NCBI GenBank assembly: GCA_964550375.1
Contig: CAZJYX010000003.1
Location: forward strand, 1-64,000
Direction: 5' to 3'
DNA: 64,000 nucleotides
Origin: JAAYXS01 sp964550375
Lineage (GTDB): Bacteria; Planctomycetota; Phycisphaerae; UBA1845; Fen-1342
Shown here piece after piece: positions 7,483-16,848 of this stretch; the stretch's first letter is position 1; every line of letters starts with the position of its first letter. The translations under genes were made by a program, and so were the position numbers. The notes under the pieces are model-generated. The model had not been told where the DNA came from. It made no database searches and saw nothing but the letters and a program-made list of their open reading frames with translations.

Positions 7483-8883
7483 ATGTTCCGAGCGATTCAA
7501 GCATGTTTGCTGCTGATTCTATGCCTTACTTGTTTGCCGCAGTGCGATCGGCCGGCGAGTGATGCTGCCGGTCCGGCAGCGTCTTCGTCGGCGGCACCAG
7601 CCGGCGACGCGGGAGAACCGGCCGGCGTTGGTGCTGGGGACGTGACGGAGTTGACGGCTTCCGCGACGACGGGCGGCGAGGAGGCCGCGGGGGCGGCGCC
7701 GAGTGCGACTTTGAAGAGAGGGTTTCACGCCCTCAGTTTCGAGGAGGCGTGCGCGCTGGCCGAGCGCGAAGGCAAGGCGGTGATGGTCGAGTTCTACGCG
7801 ACGTGGTGCACGCCGTGCAAGGTGCTGGACCAGGTGACGTTCGCGGACGAGGACGTAATCAAGTGGATGCGTGAGAAGGTCGTGGCGATCAAGGTTGACG
7901 GGGAACGACAGGTTGAATTGGCGAAGCGTTACGGCATCAACTCGTACCCGTCGATCCTGTTTCTGGAGCCCGATGGGAGTGTTAAGGCGCTGGTGCGGGG
8001 TTTCCGTGAGCCGAAGGATTTTCTGGCGCGGGCCAATGACGCGCTGGCGGGGATAGCGCCCGCGGACCGCCTACAAGAGCAATTGGCGGCGAGCGGTGGT
8101 ACGGACGTGGGTTTGCGGCATCAGTTGGCCGAGGAGTTGCTGGAGTCGGGCAAGAACGAGGCGGCGCTGGAACACCTCATGTGGCTCTTTGACCATGCGG
8201 CCGAGCATGTGCCGGAGTATCGCGGCATGCGCCTGGGGCCGTTGCTGGGGCGGATTGTGATGCTGGGGCAGTCTTATCCGCCGGCGATGGAGGCCCTGCG
8301 GGTGCGGCGTGAGCGTGCGGCCGCCAAGTTGCTGGAAGGTGAGGGCGGTCTGGACGAGGCGTTCGAGGTTGGCGCGCTGGACCAGGTCCTGCAGACGCCC
8401 GAGCAGACGGTGGCGCTGTATGACGAGTTACGCCAGCGGGTTGACCTTGATGAGCAGGTGCGGCGCGCACTCGTAAGCATGGTCATGGAGCGCTTGGTGG
8501 AGGCTAAGCGCTATGCGGAGGTGGCCGCAGATATGGGGGACGCGGAGCTGGTGATGGCCGACATGTTTGACCAATGGGCGGCTGCCAGTGGCGCGCTCCG
8601 GGGTGATCCCATGCGTCTGATGCACATGAAGTTCACGATGCTGGAGGCGGCGGGGCAGTTCTACGAAGCGCTGGTTGGCGCCGGGAAGCGGCCCGAGGCG
8701 GACAAGGTGGTTGAGCGCCTGCTCGATTTTGACGGCGAGCCGTCCACGTATGCGCGCCTGATTCACCACGCTCAGCGGGCCGGCGATGATGAGGCGGCCG
8801 AGGCGTTGCGCCGGCGTGGTCAGGCCACGTTGCCGGCGGATCAGCACGGCTTGCTTGAGCGTCCCTGGCGGCCCTGGCCGTAA
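7483..8883 (+). CDS. thioredoxin-fold lipoprotein with helical repeat C-terminus
   Basis: A 466-residue exported protein. A hydrophobic signal ends at LTCLPQC, so Cys21 is a plausible though atypical lipobox cysteine. A Pro/Ala/Gly-rich linker follows to about residue 80. A thioredoxin-like domain spans about 83-190 with active-site WCTPC (about residues 108-112) and the cis-proline segment INSYPSILFLEPDG. The rest (about 200-466) is helical and resembles TPR-type repeats. The architecture fits DsbD-gamma/thioredoxin_7 proteins that work in periplasmic thiol exchange. The start follows GGAG. It could reduce envelope proteins or cytochrome precursors; no partner gene lies next to it. Confidence 0.75.
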   Translation: MFRAIQACLLLILCLTCLPQCDRPASDAAGPAASSSAAPAGDAGEPAGVGAGDVTELTASATTGGEEAAGAAPSATLKRGFHALSFEEACALAEREGKAVMVEFYATWCTPCKVLDQVTFADEDVIKWMREKVVAIKVDGERQVELAKRYGINSYPSILFLEPDGSVKALVRGFREPKDFLARANDALAGIAPADRLQEQLAASGGTDVGLRHQLAEELLESGKNEAALEHLMWLFDHAAEHVPEYRGMRLGPLLGRIVMLGQSYPPAMEALRVRRERAAAKLLEGEGGLDEAFEVGALDQVLQTPEQTVALYDELRQRVDLDEQVRRALVSMVMERLVEAKRYAEVAADMGDAELVMADMFDQWAAASGALRGDPMRLMHMKFTMLEAAGQFYEALVGAGKRPEADKVVERLLDFDGEPSTYARLIHHAQRAGDDEAAEALRRRGQATLPADQHGLLERPWRPWP

Positions 8884-8908
8884 TACTGGCGGCCGTGGGT
8901 GGCCGGCA

Positions 8909-9109
8909 TCAGAAGAGCGTTGCGCCGGGGGGCAGGAAGGCGATGGTCGCGGGGCGCAGGTCGTCGGTGAGCCAGCCGAGGGGCGACTCCTCGAAACCGG
9001 CCGCCAGGAACAGCTCGCGCACGTCCGCCGCCGAAACGTGACAGCGGTACCACTGTGAGAGCCGCGCGCTGATGCGCTCCAGATCGATGCTGATGACGCA
9101 CGTTCTCAT
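8909..9109 (-). CDS. small hypothetical protein (66 aa)
   Basis: A short protein beginning MRTCVISIDLERISARL with a C-terminal LTDDLRPATIAFLPPG. It has no signal peptide or membrane segment and I recognise no family. GGAGG lies seven bases before the ATG, a strong ribosome site that supports reality. It is transcribed toward the thioredoxin lipoprotein gene and ends 25 bases from it. The VSAADVRELFLAAGF stretch looks like a helix of a small alpha/beta fold. Confidence 0.6.
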   Translation of the reverse strand: MRTCVISIDLERISARLSQWYRCHVSAADVRELFLAAGFEESPLGWLTDDLRPATIAFLPPGATLF

Positions 9110-9242
9110 GGTTGCACCTCCACGTCACGATTGACACCGCGGACCCGGGCGGCCCGCACTACAAGGACGACGTGGCGGCGGCAGTTATTCAACGGCCGTG
9201 GGTCGGCGGCCGGTGTCTGGGAGCGTGTCCGGGCGGCGGCGC

Positions 9243-9743
9243 TCAGGCCGCGGGGCGCAGCTCGGCCTCGTCGAGCAGTTCGCCGGGCGGGAAGTCGAGT
9301 GTTACGGGCTGATCCGGTTCAGCACCGTACCAGTCGAAGGCCAAGCGCTGCCACCAGCCCAGGGAACGGCGCCAGCGGTAGATCGCGGCACGCAGCTTCT
9401 GCACATAGGGGTGCTGCGGCGAGTCGATTTCGCGCAACACAGCCACGCTGCCGCCGACGTTCTTCGCCAGCAACAGGGCGGTGGCGTAATTTGCCTTGAG
9501 AGCCGGGGTCAGGCCGGGCTTCAGGCACAACCCGCTCTCGTGCAGGCACAGGCCGCGATAGACCTCAAGCGCTTTGGCCGTATGGCCGGACCGCAACAGT
9601 GCCACGCCATACGCGTTGCGCAATTCCGGCGCGTTCGATCCAAGCTTGTTGACGACTTCGGCCGCCTCCAGCGGCTGGCCGGTTTCCAGTAGTTTCTTGA
9701 CCAGGGCCAGCGCGTCGCTGGCCTTCTCAGGGCTTCGATGCAT
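9243..9743 (-). CDS. tetratricopeptide-like hypothetical protein
   Basis: A 166-residue cytoplasmic protein. Residues 8-70 contain two TPR-type helix pairs (ALALVKKLLETGQPLEAAEVV and ELRNAYGVALLRSGHTAKALEVYR), and a third pair covers ALKANYATALLLAKNVGGSVAVL. The C-terminus (about 120-166) has YRWRRSLGWWQRLAFDWYGAEP and ends acidic. Its likely use is as a protein-protein interaction module. It is followed by the 66-residue gene on the same strand after 133 bases. No Shine-Dalgarno is evident. Confidence 0.65.
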   Translation of the reverse strand: MHRSPEKASDALALVKKLLETGQPLEAAEVVNKLGSNAPELRNAYGVALLRSGHTAKALEVYRGLCLHESGLCLKPGLTPALKANYATALLLAKNVGGSVAVLREIDSPQHPYVQKLRAAIYRWRRSLGWWQRLAFDWYGAEPDQPVTLDFPPGELLDEAELRPAA

Positions 9744-9900
9744 GACGGGCTAATCCTCCGCGCCGCTTCGTCGACGCGGGCGTCAGGCCCGGACAGACGA
9801 GGGGCGCGCGGCGAGTTTCGGAGAGTGGCGCGCTGCGCCATGACAGTACGCTGAACGGCAAGGGATTCGTGGGGAAAGCGACGAAGTGCCCGCAGTCTGA

Positions 9901-10242
9901 TTAGATCAGGAAGCGGCAGAGCAGAGTGCAACTCGGGCGATCGGTGCAGGCGAGCTGCAGCGCGTGAGTGAGGGGTCGGTGGGCCGCCGGCGTACCGGCG
10001 GGTGGTGCCCAGTGAGCGGACGCCAGGCCCGGGCCGCCCGCGCCGGTGCGGTCGCTCTTGTCGGTTGGTCGGCGCTCGTTTGGCGCAGCGGCGACGATGG
10101 CGAAGTTGTCGCTTGCGGAACTGATCGCCACGGGCGTGCCGGCCAGCGTTCCAGCGGTGGTCCGAACGTTGACCGCGACGGCCTGCCACGGCAAGGCCGC
10201 GATCAGGGTAAGAATGCGCAGGGGTATTGAAGAGACCATCAT
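9901..10242 (-). CDS. exported hypothetical protein, possibly a truncated gene
   Basis: A 113-residue frame opens with a clear signal peptide (MMVSSIPLRILTLIAALPWQAVA) followed by VNVRTTAGTLAGTPVAI, which looks like the first strands of a beta-rich exported protein. The remainder is low-complexity, rich in Pro, Ala, Thr and Arg, and ends LLCRFLI, not like a folded domain. AGAGG precedes the start. It may be the remnant of a longer secreted protein whose downstream part was lost or frameshifted, or a genuine short exported protein. Function unknown. Confidence 0.4.
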   Translation of the reverse strand: MMVSSIPLRILTLIAALPWQAVAVNVRTTAGTLAGTPVAISSASDNFAIVAAAPNERRPTDKSDRTGAGGPGLASAHWAPPAGTPAAHRPLTHALQLACTDRPSCTLLCRFLI

Positions 10243-10827
10243 TGTCGTGCCTCTGGCCGTATTATAGTCGGCGGCGGCGTGAGCGGCGTCAAGTCCGGGC
10301 GGGTTACGACTCAATACAAGGCGAGTATAAAAAAAGACTGGATCTGTACTGCGCCTGTTGCCGGAACCGGGTGTATACTTTCATGAATCAGAGGAGCGGT
10401 GGGTGTCTGCCCGTGGAGTGTGGACCCGGCTGCTTTTCACACCCCTCCCGATGTTCTCCCCTGGGATCGGTTGCTGTGCAACGTTGATCCTGCTTCATTA
10501 GTTGGACGGAAGTGGCGTGCACGCCGGGCATGCTTGCCGCCCGCGCGGCGGAAGGTGTGTCGGCGCCCGCGTTCTGGCTGGACACCCATGTGGGCGAGCG
10601 AAGCGGTGATGGGGCCACGCCATAAGCTTTTCTATGGCAAGCGGTTGCGATTGTCCGGGCCATGCCGGCCGGGCAGGCGGTCGCCAGCCCGAGGGTGGCC
10701 AGGTTTGCCCAGTCCTGGTTCATGAGCAGTTGACGCTGTCGCAGAGCGGACAAGCGTGCCGCCCGAGGTGGGCGGCCGCGGAAACGTGGCCGAGGCGTAC
10801 AGCGATACTGGTTTGGAGATGCAGAGT
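10243..10827. other. 585-base intergenic region without a convincing gene
   Basis: The region holds AT-rich patches (TATAAAAAAAG near 10325 and TATACT near 10375) that could include promoters, plus short open frames on both strands whose translations are low-complexity and carry no domain. No tRNA or known RNA motif was recognised. The unusual length and local AT-richness would fit a decayed gene or an untranslated leader for the fasciclin gene to the right. Confidence 0.35.
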
Positions 10828-11367
10828 ATGTTCGTAAGCTCTATGGTTCGGCGGTGGTTGCCGGTCGCCACAATTGTCGTTTTGGCGGCTGCAATCGGAC
10901 TGGGCTGGGCGCAGGAGAAGAAGCCCGTCCTGCCTCAGCCCAAGGACATTGTTGATGTTGCCAAAGAGATCGGCAACCTGAAGACTTTCTGCAGGCTGGT
11001 TGAGTCGGCCGGCCTGGTCGAGACGCTGAAGGGCAAGGGCCCGTACACGGTCTTCGCGCCCACCGACGAGGCCTTCAGGAAGCTCGGCAAGGAGCTGGAC
11101 GAGCTGTACAAGCCGGAGAACAAGGCCAAGCTCCAGCGCATCCTCAAGAACCACGTGCTGGAAGGGCGCATGAGCCTGGCTGGCCTTGAGACCGCGAAGA
11201 CGGTGAAGAGCCTGAGCGGTGAGGACCTGAAAGTCACCGTTACGGATGGCGTGGTTATGGTTGGCGGGGCAACGGTCAGCAAAGCCGACGTCGCTGCCAG
11301 CAATGGCCTGATGAACGTGATCGACACCGTGCTGGTGCCCGTCGAGAAGCCGGCCAAGCAGCCGTAG
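10828..11367 (+). CDS. secreted fasciclin (FAS1) domain protein
   Basis: A 179-residue protein with a signal peptide (about residues 1-28, ending around WAQ) and one FAS1 domain. The FAS1 signatures are plain: GPYTVFAPTDEAFRKL (H1-box style) near residue 75 and the closing VSKADVAASNGLMNVIDTVLVP. FAS1 domains mediate adhesion or matrix binding outside the cell. GGAG sits nine bases before ATG 10828; upstream in-frame ATGs would break the signal peptide. It is monocistronic, with a strong hairpin terminator about 95 bases after the stop. Confidence 0.85.
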   Translation: MFVSSMVRRWLPVATIVVLAAAIGLGWAQEKKPVLPQPKDIVDVAKEIGNLKTFCRLVESAGLVETLKGKGPYTVFAPTDEAFRKLGKELDELYKPENKAKLQRILKNHVLEGRMSLAGLETAKTVKSLSGEDLKVTVTDGVVMVGGATVSKADVAASNGLMNVIDTVLVPVEKPAKQP

Positions 11368-11460
11368 TAATGCGGATGGCGGTTCGGCCTGATCGACATG
11401 CGGCACCAGGTTTGCAGTTGGTCAGGCGGTGCTGCCCGACGGATTGATGTAGGTCGGCGG

Positions 11461-11484
11461 GGGCGCCCGGTTCGGGCGCCCTTT
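11461..11484 (+). terminator. intrinsic terminator after the fasciclin gene
   Basis: GGGCGCCCG (11461-11469) and CGGGCGCCC (11473-11481) form a perfect nine-base stem with a three-base loop, followed by TTT. It ends the fasciclin transcript and lies before the convergent VIT/vWA gene. The short U-run makes it moderately strong. The rest of 11368-11700 shows no gene. Confidence 0.7.
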
Positions 11485-11700
11485 CCGACTTCGCGGAACA
11501 CTGACCAGACCGTGCAGGTTTGCAGCCCCGGGGGCCGGTGCGCGCTGGTTCTTTGCTGTCAGCAGGCAGGAGGGGTTGGTGGATGTACCGCGGCCGGGCG
11601 GCGGACGCGGTTGCGTCGCGCCGGCCCGGCCGGTTCCCAGAACGAGCGAGTCAATCCTCGGTTGCGCGCGACCGGAAGAGCGTCGCGCGGATTGCCATGG

Positions 11701-13896
11701 TCACGGTGCATCCGGCGCCGGAACCACCTCGTAGACGACGTCGGCCGATACAACCAGCACGTGCTCGCCGACGGTGAAGAAGCGTGCCAGATGCGGTTGG
11801 GCACGCAGGAGCTCGAAGTACTCAGTGCTGAAGGCGACGATGATCTGCGGCGTCTGCCGGCGATCCCAGGCGGTATCGATCCAGCGGTCGCGCTCGCGCA
11901 CGAAGGTCTTGTCGGCGACATGGCGCAGCGCCGGCGGAGCACCGGTGCTTCCACGCTCATCCGGGGGCAGGGTCAGCGCGTGCTTGGCGGCATCGATGTC
12001 CTGCGAAGCCTGGACGGCATCTCTCCCCGTTGCGGCGGCGCTGCGGCCGCCGCCACCGCCAAGCGCAGTACGAACAACTTCGGCCCGCGGCGCGTGCTGG
12101 GTGAAGACTTGGTCGCGGGCGGCTGCGCCGGCCAACGCAGTGTCTTCCAGGACCAGGGCGGCGGTGTAGGGCGTGACGATGCCGAAGCGGCGGGCCAGGT
12201 GCTTGACCTCGTTCACGAGTTCCTGGTTGTGGCCCTGCAGGCGGATCTGGTCGAGCAGATAGGCGACCTTGCGGTGGGCCCAGAGGCGCGGCAGGAAATC
12301 ATTCTCGCGGGACTGCTGCGGGAACGCGGCGGGGTAGGTGAAGTGTTGCCGCTGGTCGGCAATCAGCCCGGTGACGGTGATGTTGGTCTGTCCGGCCGCC
12401 TGGTAGCGGCCCAGGACGACCAGTTCGCCGCCGTGGAAGAGGTCGGGCAGCTTGGCGGGGTACTGGTCATGGAGTTGCGCGCCGGGCACGTCCAGCGCGA
12501 TGTCGGTCAGGGCCGGGTTGGCGATGCGACCCGCCAGGGCGCTGAGCTTGAGCTCAAGGTTCTCGGCGACGTCGCAGTACTCGCGCGAGCCGCTGTTGAG
12601 CTCGGCTAGCCGGTCGAGCAAGTGGGTGTTGACGTCGGCGCCAACGCCGAGGACGTGGAAGCGCACACGCTGGCTGTTGGCGGCGGCGACTTGGTCCAGT
12701 ATCCGGCCGGCGTCGGTGACACCCACGGTCGGTTGGCCGTCGGTCAGGAAGACAATCAGGTAAGGTCGGGCGGAATCGCCGGGATCGGCCGCCAGCGCGT
12801 TCAGGAGGGCCTGATTGATGTTGGTGCCGCCGATGGCCTGAATGCCATCCGCGAAGCCGAGTGCGGCGGTCTTGATGTCGGCGCTGGCTGGCACGAGCCC
12901 CTCGCGGAAGGCGCGTACAGCGGTGCTGAAAGTCAGGATGTTGAAGCGGTCCTGCGCGTTCAGGCTGTTGATGCAGAATTGCAGCGCTTGGCGGGCCTGC
13001 TTGATCTTCTCGCCTTGCATGCTGCCGGAGACATCCACCACGAAGGCGATGTCCTTGGGCTGGACCAGGTCCGGGCGCGACTCGAACGGGGGTGACAGGC
13101 GCAGCAGGAAGTACCCGTCCTCGCCGGCCGCGCGGTGCGTGAGCAGCGTGAGTCCAATCGCACCGTTGCCGAGCAGGTAGTAGAGCTGCAGATCGCGCGT
13201 TTCGGAGACCTGCGCGCCTTCGTACGTGACGGTGGCGGTGCGGTCGCTGGGGCGCTGGATGTCGCAGTTGTGCGACGGGCAGAAGACGCTCGTGAGCGGG
13301 ACTTGGCTCTTGAGGGTGGCGCGCACGGTGCAGCGTTCGACCGGCCGGTCGGTCGCAATTCCCCGCAGCGGATAACGGTACGCGCCCAGGCCGCCGGTGG
13401 CGGTCAGCGTCTGCGTGTAGCTCAACTGGATCTCCACCAGGCCGCCCGGGGGGATTGGGAAGATGCTGGCGCGATACATGCGGTCGCCGAGATATTCCAG
13501 CAGGGCGGGATCGCGCAGCCGGCGCACAATCTCTTCGTACGCCTGGCGGGCGGCGTCCTGGTCCAGGACCTCGCCGCGCAGCGTCTGGCCGTTCATGGTC
13601 ATCTGGAAGTCGCCGACGGCGGCGTCCGCGGGCAACGGGAAGACGTACGTCCCTTCAATCTGCCGGCCGGAGACATTGTGGAAAGTCTGCTTGACGGTCG
13701 TGACGGCCACGCCGTCGGTAATCTCAGCGTTCACGTCCAGGTACTTCAGATGCAGGGGTGTTTCGCGCACCGGGCCGGGCGCGGGGCGGATCCGGTCCGG
13801 AATGATGCGTCCCTGGCCGAAGGCCGGGGCGACGGCGACCAGCGCCAGCAGGAGCGTGGTGTACAGGGCGGTTTTCATAAGTGGCTTGGTTCTCAT
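11701..13896 (-). CDS. secreted VIT and von Willebrand factor A domain protein
   Basis: A 731-residue exported protein. The signal peptide covers about residues 1-28 (LLLALVAVAPAFGQG). A VIT (inter-alpha-trypsin) domain spans about 45-170 with VKQTFHNVSGRQIEGTYVFPLP. A vWA domain spans about 300-470 with an intact MIDAS: DVSGS, the GGTNIN threonine and TDGQP. The C-terminus is linker-rich. GGAG lies seven bases before the ATG at 13896. Such proteins bind metal and ligands and serve in adhesion or envelope complexes. Very long open frames on the opposite strand are shadows; only this strand carries domain signatures. It is monocistronic and divergent from the aldehyde dehydrogenase gene. Confidence 0.85.
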   Translation of the reverse strand: MRTKPLMKTALYTTLLLALVAVAPAFGQGRIIPDRIRPAPGPVRETPLHLKYLDVNAEITDGVAVTTVKQTFHNVSGRQIEGTYVFPLPADAAVGDFQMTMNGQTLRGEVLDQDAARQAYEEIVRRLRDPALLEYLGDRMYRASIFPIPPGGLVEIQLSYTQTLTATGGLGAYRYPLRGIATDRPVERCTVRATLKSQVPLTSVFCPSHNCDIQRPSDRTATVTYEGAQVSETRDLQLYYLLGNGAIGLTLLTHRAAGEDGYFLLRLSPPFESRPDLVQPKDIAFVVDVSGSMQGEKIKQARQALQFCINSLNAQDRFNILTFSTAVRAFREGLVPASADIKTAALGFADGIQAIGGTNINQALLNALAADPGDSARPYLIVFLTDGQPTVGVTDAGRILDQVAAANSQRVRFHVLGVGADVNTHLLDRLAELNSGSREYCDVAENLELKLSALAGRIANPALTDIALDVPGAQLHDQYPAKLPDLFHGGELVVLGRYQAAGQTNITVTGLIADQRQHFTYPAAFPQQSRENDFLPRLWAHRKVAYLLDQIRLQGHNQELVNEVKHLARRFGIVTPYTAALVLEDTALAGAAARDQVFTQHAPRAEVVRTALGGGGGRSAAATGRDAVQASQDIDAAKHALTLPPDERGSTGAPPALRHVADKTFVRERDRWIDTAWDRRQTPQIIVAFSTEYFELLRAQPHLARFFTVGEHVLVVSADVVYEVVPAPDAP

Positions 13897-14121
13897 GGCG
13901 GTACTCCGGGCCGGCGGGGTGGCAGGGTCAAACGGGCCGCTGCCACACGCCGGAAGGTTGATTCCACGCCCTTGGACGTAAGCGGTGGGCATTGGTTCCC
14001 GCCGAAGGCAGTTTGTCGTGGCAATCGTGCTTGGCATGCCCGTTGCCGACCCCCGCTTCCGCCGGCGCGGACCGCTGGCTACACTCAGGGTCCCGCGTGC
14101 GCGAACTTGAGGAGGCATGAA

Positions 14122-15558
14122 GTGTTGCGCGAGAGCTATCCCTACTACCTGGCGAACGAGCCGCAGGCGCCCAATCGCGACCTGCCGGTTACGAACAAGT
14201 ACACGTCCGATACGGTTGCGCATGTGGCCCGGGCGGATCGGGCGGTGGTGACGCAGGCGATCGCGGCTGCGGCCACGGCCTTCGAGGAAACCCGCCGCAT
14301 GCCGGGGCACCGGCGGCAGGCCGTGCTGTACGAACTGGTGCGGCAGATCGAGGAGCGGCGTGAAGAGTTTGCTCGCGCGCTGGCCATCGAGGTTGGCAAG
14401 CCGATCCGCGACGCGCGCGGCGAGGTCACGCGCCTGGTAGACACGCTGCGCATCGCGGGCGAAGAGGCCGTCCGCATCGGCGGGGAGTGGCTGCCGCTGG
14501 ACATCAGCCCGCGGGCGGAGGGCTATCAGGCGCTGATCCGGCGCTTCCCGATCGGTCCGTGCGGCTTCATCACGCCGTTCAACTTCCCGCTGAACCTGGC
14601 GGCGCACAAAATCGGGCCGGCGATCGCGGCCGGCTGTCCGTGGATTCTCAAGCCGGCTTCCGCGACGCCGATTACGTCGCTCATGCTGGGTGAGCTGTTG
14701 GCGGAAAGCGACTTGCCGAAGGGGGCGTTCTCGATTCTGCCGTGCAGCGCGGCGGACGCCCAGCCGCTTGTGACTGATGAGCGCATCAAGAAGCTAAGCT
14801 TCACGGGCTCGCCGGAGGTGGGCTGGGCGCTGAAGGCTCAGGCCGGGCGCAAGCGCGTAACGCTGGAGCTGGGCGGTAATGCCGCGTGCATCGTGGATCG
14901 CGGGGCGGACGTGAAGTATGCGGCCGAGCGGATCACCATCGGAGCGTTCTATCAATCCGGACAGAGCTGCATCAGCGTGCAGCGGATCTACGCGCATGGT
15001 GAGCTATACGAGGCGCTGGTGGCCGAGCTTGTCCGCCGGGCCGAGGCGCTGCCGATGGGCGACCCGCTGGACGAGCGCACCTTCCTGGGGCCGCTGATTT
15101 CGCAGGCGGACGCCGAACGGCTGAGCGAGTGGATCGCGGCGGCGGTCGCGGCCGGGGCGCGGCTGCTGTGCGGGGGTCGGCGGGACGGGTCATGCCTGGC
15201 GGCGACGTACCTGGAGAACGTTGATACGCGGCAGCAGATCAGTTGCGGCGAGGCGTTTGGCCCGGTCGCGACGATTGAGCCCTTTGATGACTTCCGCGCG
15301 GCGGTGCGCCTGGCAAATGATAGTGAATACGGCTTGCAGGCCGGCGTGTTTACGCCCAGCCTCGATCATGCCTTCTACGCCTACGAGAACCTGGACGTCG
15401 GCGGCTTGGTGATCAACGACGTCCCCAGCATGCGTGTTGACAACATGCCGTACGGCGGCGTGAAGAACAGCGGCTGTGGGCGCGAGGGCGTGCGGTTTGC
15501 GATCGAGGAAATGACCGAGCGGAAGCTGCTGGTGTTGAACCGGGCCGGCCGACTGTGA
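14122..15558 (+). CDS. NAD(P)-dependent aldehyde dehydrogenase
   Basis: A 478-residue ALDH-superfamily enzyme oxidising an aldehyde to its acid. The catalytic pair is present: Glu249 in LELGG and Cys283 in SGQSCIS. The NAD-binding FTGSPEVG and the PFNFPLNL segment are also clear. The closing YGGVKNSGCGREG is typical of the GAPN/lactaldehyde-type group. The start is the GTG at 14122, six bases after GGAGG; the open frame continues far upstream without coding character. The stop overlaps the ATG of the lipoate-ligase-like gene, so the two are translationally coupled. The substrate is not predictable from sequence. Confidence 0.88.
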   Translation: MLRESYPYYLANEPQAPNRDLPVTNKYTSDTVAHVARADRAVVTQAIAAAATAFEETRRMPGHRRQAVLYELVRQIEERREEFARALAIEVGKPIRDARGEVTRLVDTLRIAGEEAVRIGGEWLPLDISPRAEGYQALIRRFPIGPCGFITPFNFPLNLAAHKIGPAIAAGCPWILKPASATPITSLMLGELLAESDLPKGAFSILPCSAADAQPLVTDERIKKLSFTGSPEVGWALKAQAGRKRVTLELGGNAACIVDRGADVKYAAERITIGAFYQSGQSCISVQRIYAHGELYEALVAELVRRAEALPMGDPLDERTFLGPLISQADAERLSEWIAAAVAAGARLLCGGRRDGSCLAATYLENVDTRQQISCGEAFGPVATIEPFDDFRAAVRLANDSEYGLQAGVFTPSLDHAFYAYENLDVGGLVINDVPSMRVDNMPYGGVKNSGCGREGVRFAIEEMTERKLLVLNRAGRL

Positions 15559-16298
15559 TGTTGCCACTGCAAGTCTATCATGATGCTCCGCTCGATGGTC
15601 CGACCAACATGGCCCGCGACGAGCACCTGCTGTACTCGTCGGCCGTATCGGCCGCGGCCCTGCGCATTTACGGCTGGACGCCGCCGACGATCAGCTTGGG
15701 CTACTTTCAGCGCTATGCCGCAGTGGCCGAGTTGCCGCCGGAGGTGCGCGACCTGGCGGTGGTGCGGCGGCCGACCGGCGGGGGCGCGATTTTGCATGAT
15801 CGCGAAGTGACGTACTGCCTGGTGGTGGATGGCCGCCTGCCGATTGCGAAGCAGGCACCGGCGGCGCTATACGAACTGGCACACGTCTGCTGGCGCGAGG
15901 CGATTGCCGGCGAAGAGCCGCGGGCCGAACTGGCGCCGGCGGAACTGCCGTTTCCGTCGCCGCGCACGGGCCCGTTCTTCTGCTTCCAGAAGCCCGGGCG
16001 GACGGACCTGGTCGTCGGGGAGGACAAGCTGCTGGGCAGCGCCCAACGCCGGATTCCGGGCCGGGTGCTGCAACACGGGTCGCTGCTGCTTGGTCGGCGC
16101 TTCGCGGTACACCCTGGCGGTCATCTGCATGAGCCGCCGGCGAAGACGGTCAGTCGGTGGGTGGCGGCGTTTGTGGCGGGCATGGCGGCGGCGTTGGGGC
16201 TGGAGGCGCAGCCGATGTTATGGGACGCGGAGCAGCTTGCGGACGTGGCTGTCCGCGGGGAGAAGTACGCCAGCCCGGAGTGGCTGCGGCTGCGCTGA
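15558..16298 (+). CDS. lipoate-protein ligase A / octanoyltransferase family protein
   Basis: A 246-residue member of the BPL/LplA/LipB family. Motif RRPTGGGAILHDREVTYC (about residues 73-90) forms the lipoyl-binding pocket, and the conserved lysine lies in EDKLLGSAQRR, where family members contact the acyl group. It would attach lipoate or octanoate to 2-oxoacid dehydrogenase or glycine-cleavage proteins. No lipoyl-domain target is in view. The ATG overlaps the stop of the aldehyde dehydrogenase gene by one base. LplA, LipM or a related acyltransferase cannot be separated by eye; the absence of a C-terminal accessory domain favours a LipM-like role. Confidence 0.8.
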   Translation: MLPLQVYHDAPLDGPTNMARDEHLLYSSAVSAAALRIYGWTPPTISLGYFQRYAAVAELPPEVRDLAVVRRPTGGGAILHDREVTYCLVVDGRLPIAKQAPAALYELAHVCWREAIAGEEPRAELAPAELPFPSPRTGPFFCFQKPGRTDLVVGEDKLLGSAQRRIPGRVLQHGSLLLGRRFAVHPGGHLHEPPAKTVSRWVAAFVAGMAAALGLEAQPMLWDAEQLADVAVRGEKYASPEWLRLR

Positions 16299-16398
16299 GG
16301 GGGTTCGTGCGGGGATTCGCCAGTCGCGCGGCGCGTGTCGCGCGTGCACGGGCCGGGCTATACTGCCGGCCGGAACGGGGTGGGACGAGGCTGTCGCG

Positions 16399-16848
16399 AT
16401 GCAACCGGTGTTGAAGATACGTCGTCGGGCGGGTTTGGCGGACTTGCCGTTGCCGCGGTACATGACGCCGCACTCGGCCGGGTTGGACCTCTACGCCGCC
16501 AATGACGAGCCGATCACGGTCTGTCCGGGCGAGGTCAAGCTGGTTCCGACGGGGCTGTATGTGGAGATTCCTCCGGGCTACGAGGGGCAGGTGCGGGCGC
16601 GCAGCGGGCTGGCGCTGCGGCACGGGCTGATGCTGCCGAACGCCCCGGGGACGATCGACGCGGACTATCGCGGCGAATTGGCGGTGATACTCGGCAATTG
16701 CGGGGGTGAGGCGTACACGATCACGCGTGGGACACGCTTTGCGCAGCTTGTCATCAGCCCGGTTGCGCATGTGGAGGTTGTCGAGGTGGCGGAGTTGGCG
16801 GAGTCGGCGCGGGGTGGCGGCGGGTTCGGACATACAGGGTCGCAGTAG
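16399..16848 (+). CDS. dut: dUTP diphosphatase
   Basis: A 149-residue trimeric-type dUTPase hydrolysing dUTP to dUMP and pyrophosphate, which keeps uracil out of DNA and supplies dTMP synthesis. All five family motifs can be read: HSAGLDLYA (1), RARSGLAL (2), PGTIDADYRGEL with the catalytic Asp (3), RGTRFAQLVI (4) and the C-terminal Gly-rich RGGGGFGHTG (5). Length is standard. The ATG at 16399 is preceded by GACGAGG. A TATACT lies near 16358 as a possible -10. It stands alone, 100 bases after the lipoate-ligase-like gene. Confidence 0.95.
   Translation: MQPVLKIRRRAGLADLPLPRYMTPHSAGLDLYAANDEPITVCPGEVKLVPTGLYVEIPPGYEGQVRARSGLALRHGLMLPNAPGTIDADYRGELAVILGNCGGEAYTITRGTRFAQLVISPVAHVEVVEVAELAESARGGGGFGHTGSQ

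Noticed and set aside
10388..10753. 121-codon frame on the minus strand in the empty region
   Set aside because: The translation is low-complexity with no signal peptide, domain or ribosome site; it is treated as non-coding.
11398..12609. 403-codon open frame on the plus strand
   Set aside because: It lies opposite the VIT/vWA gene, has no domain or ribosome site and is rich in residues typical of antisense frames in high-GC DNA.
13135..14121. upstream extension of the aldehyde dehydrogenase frame
   Set aside because: It runs opposite the VIT/vWA gene, and the family N-terminus with GGAGG begins at 14122.
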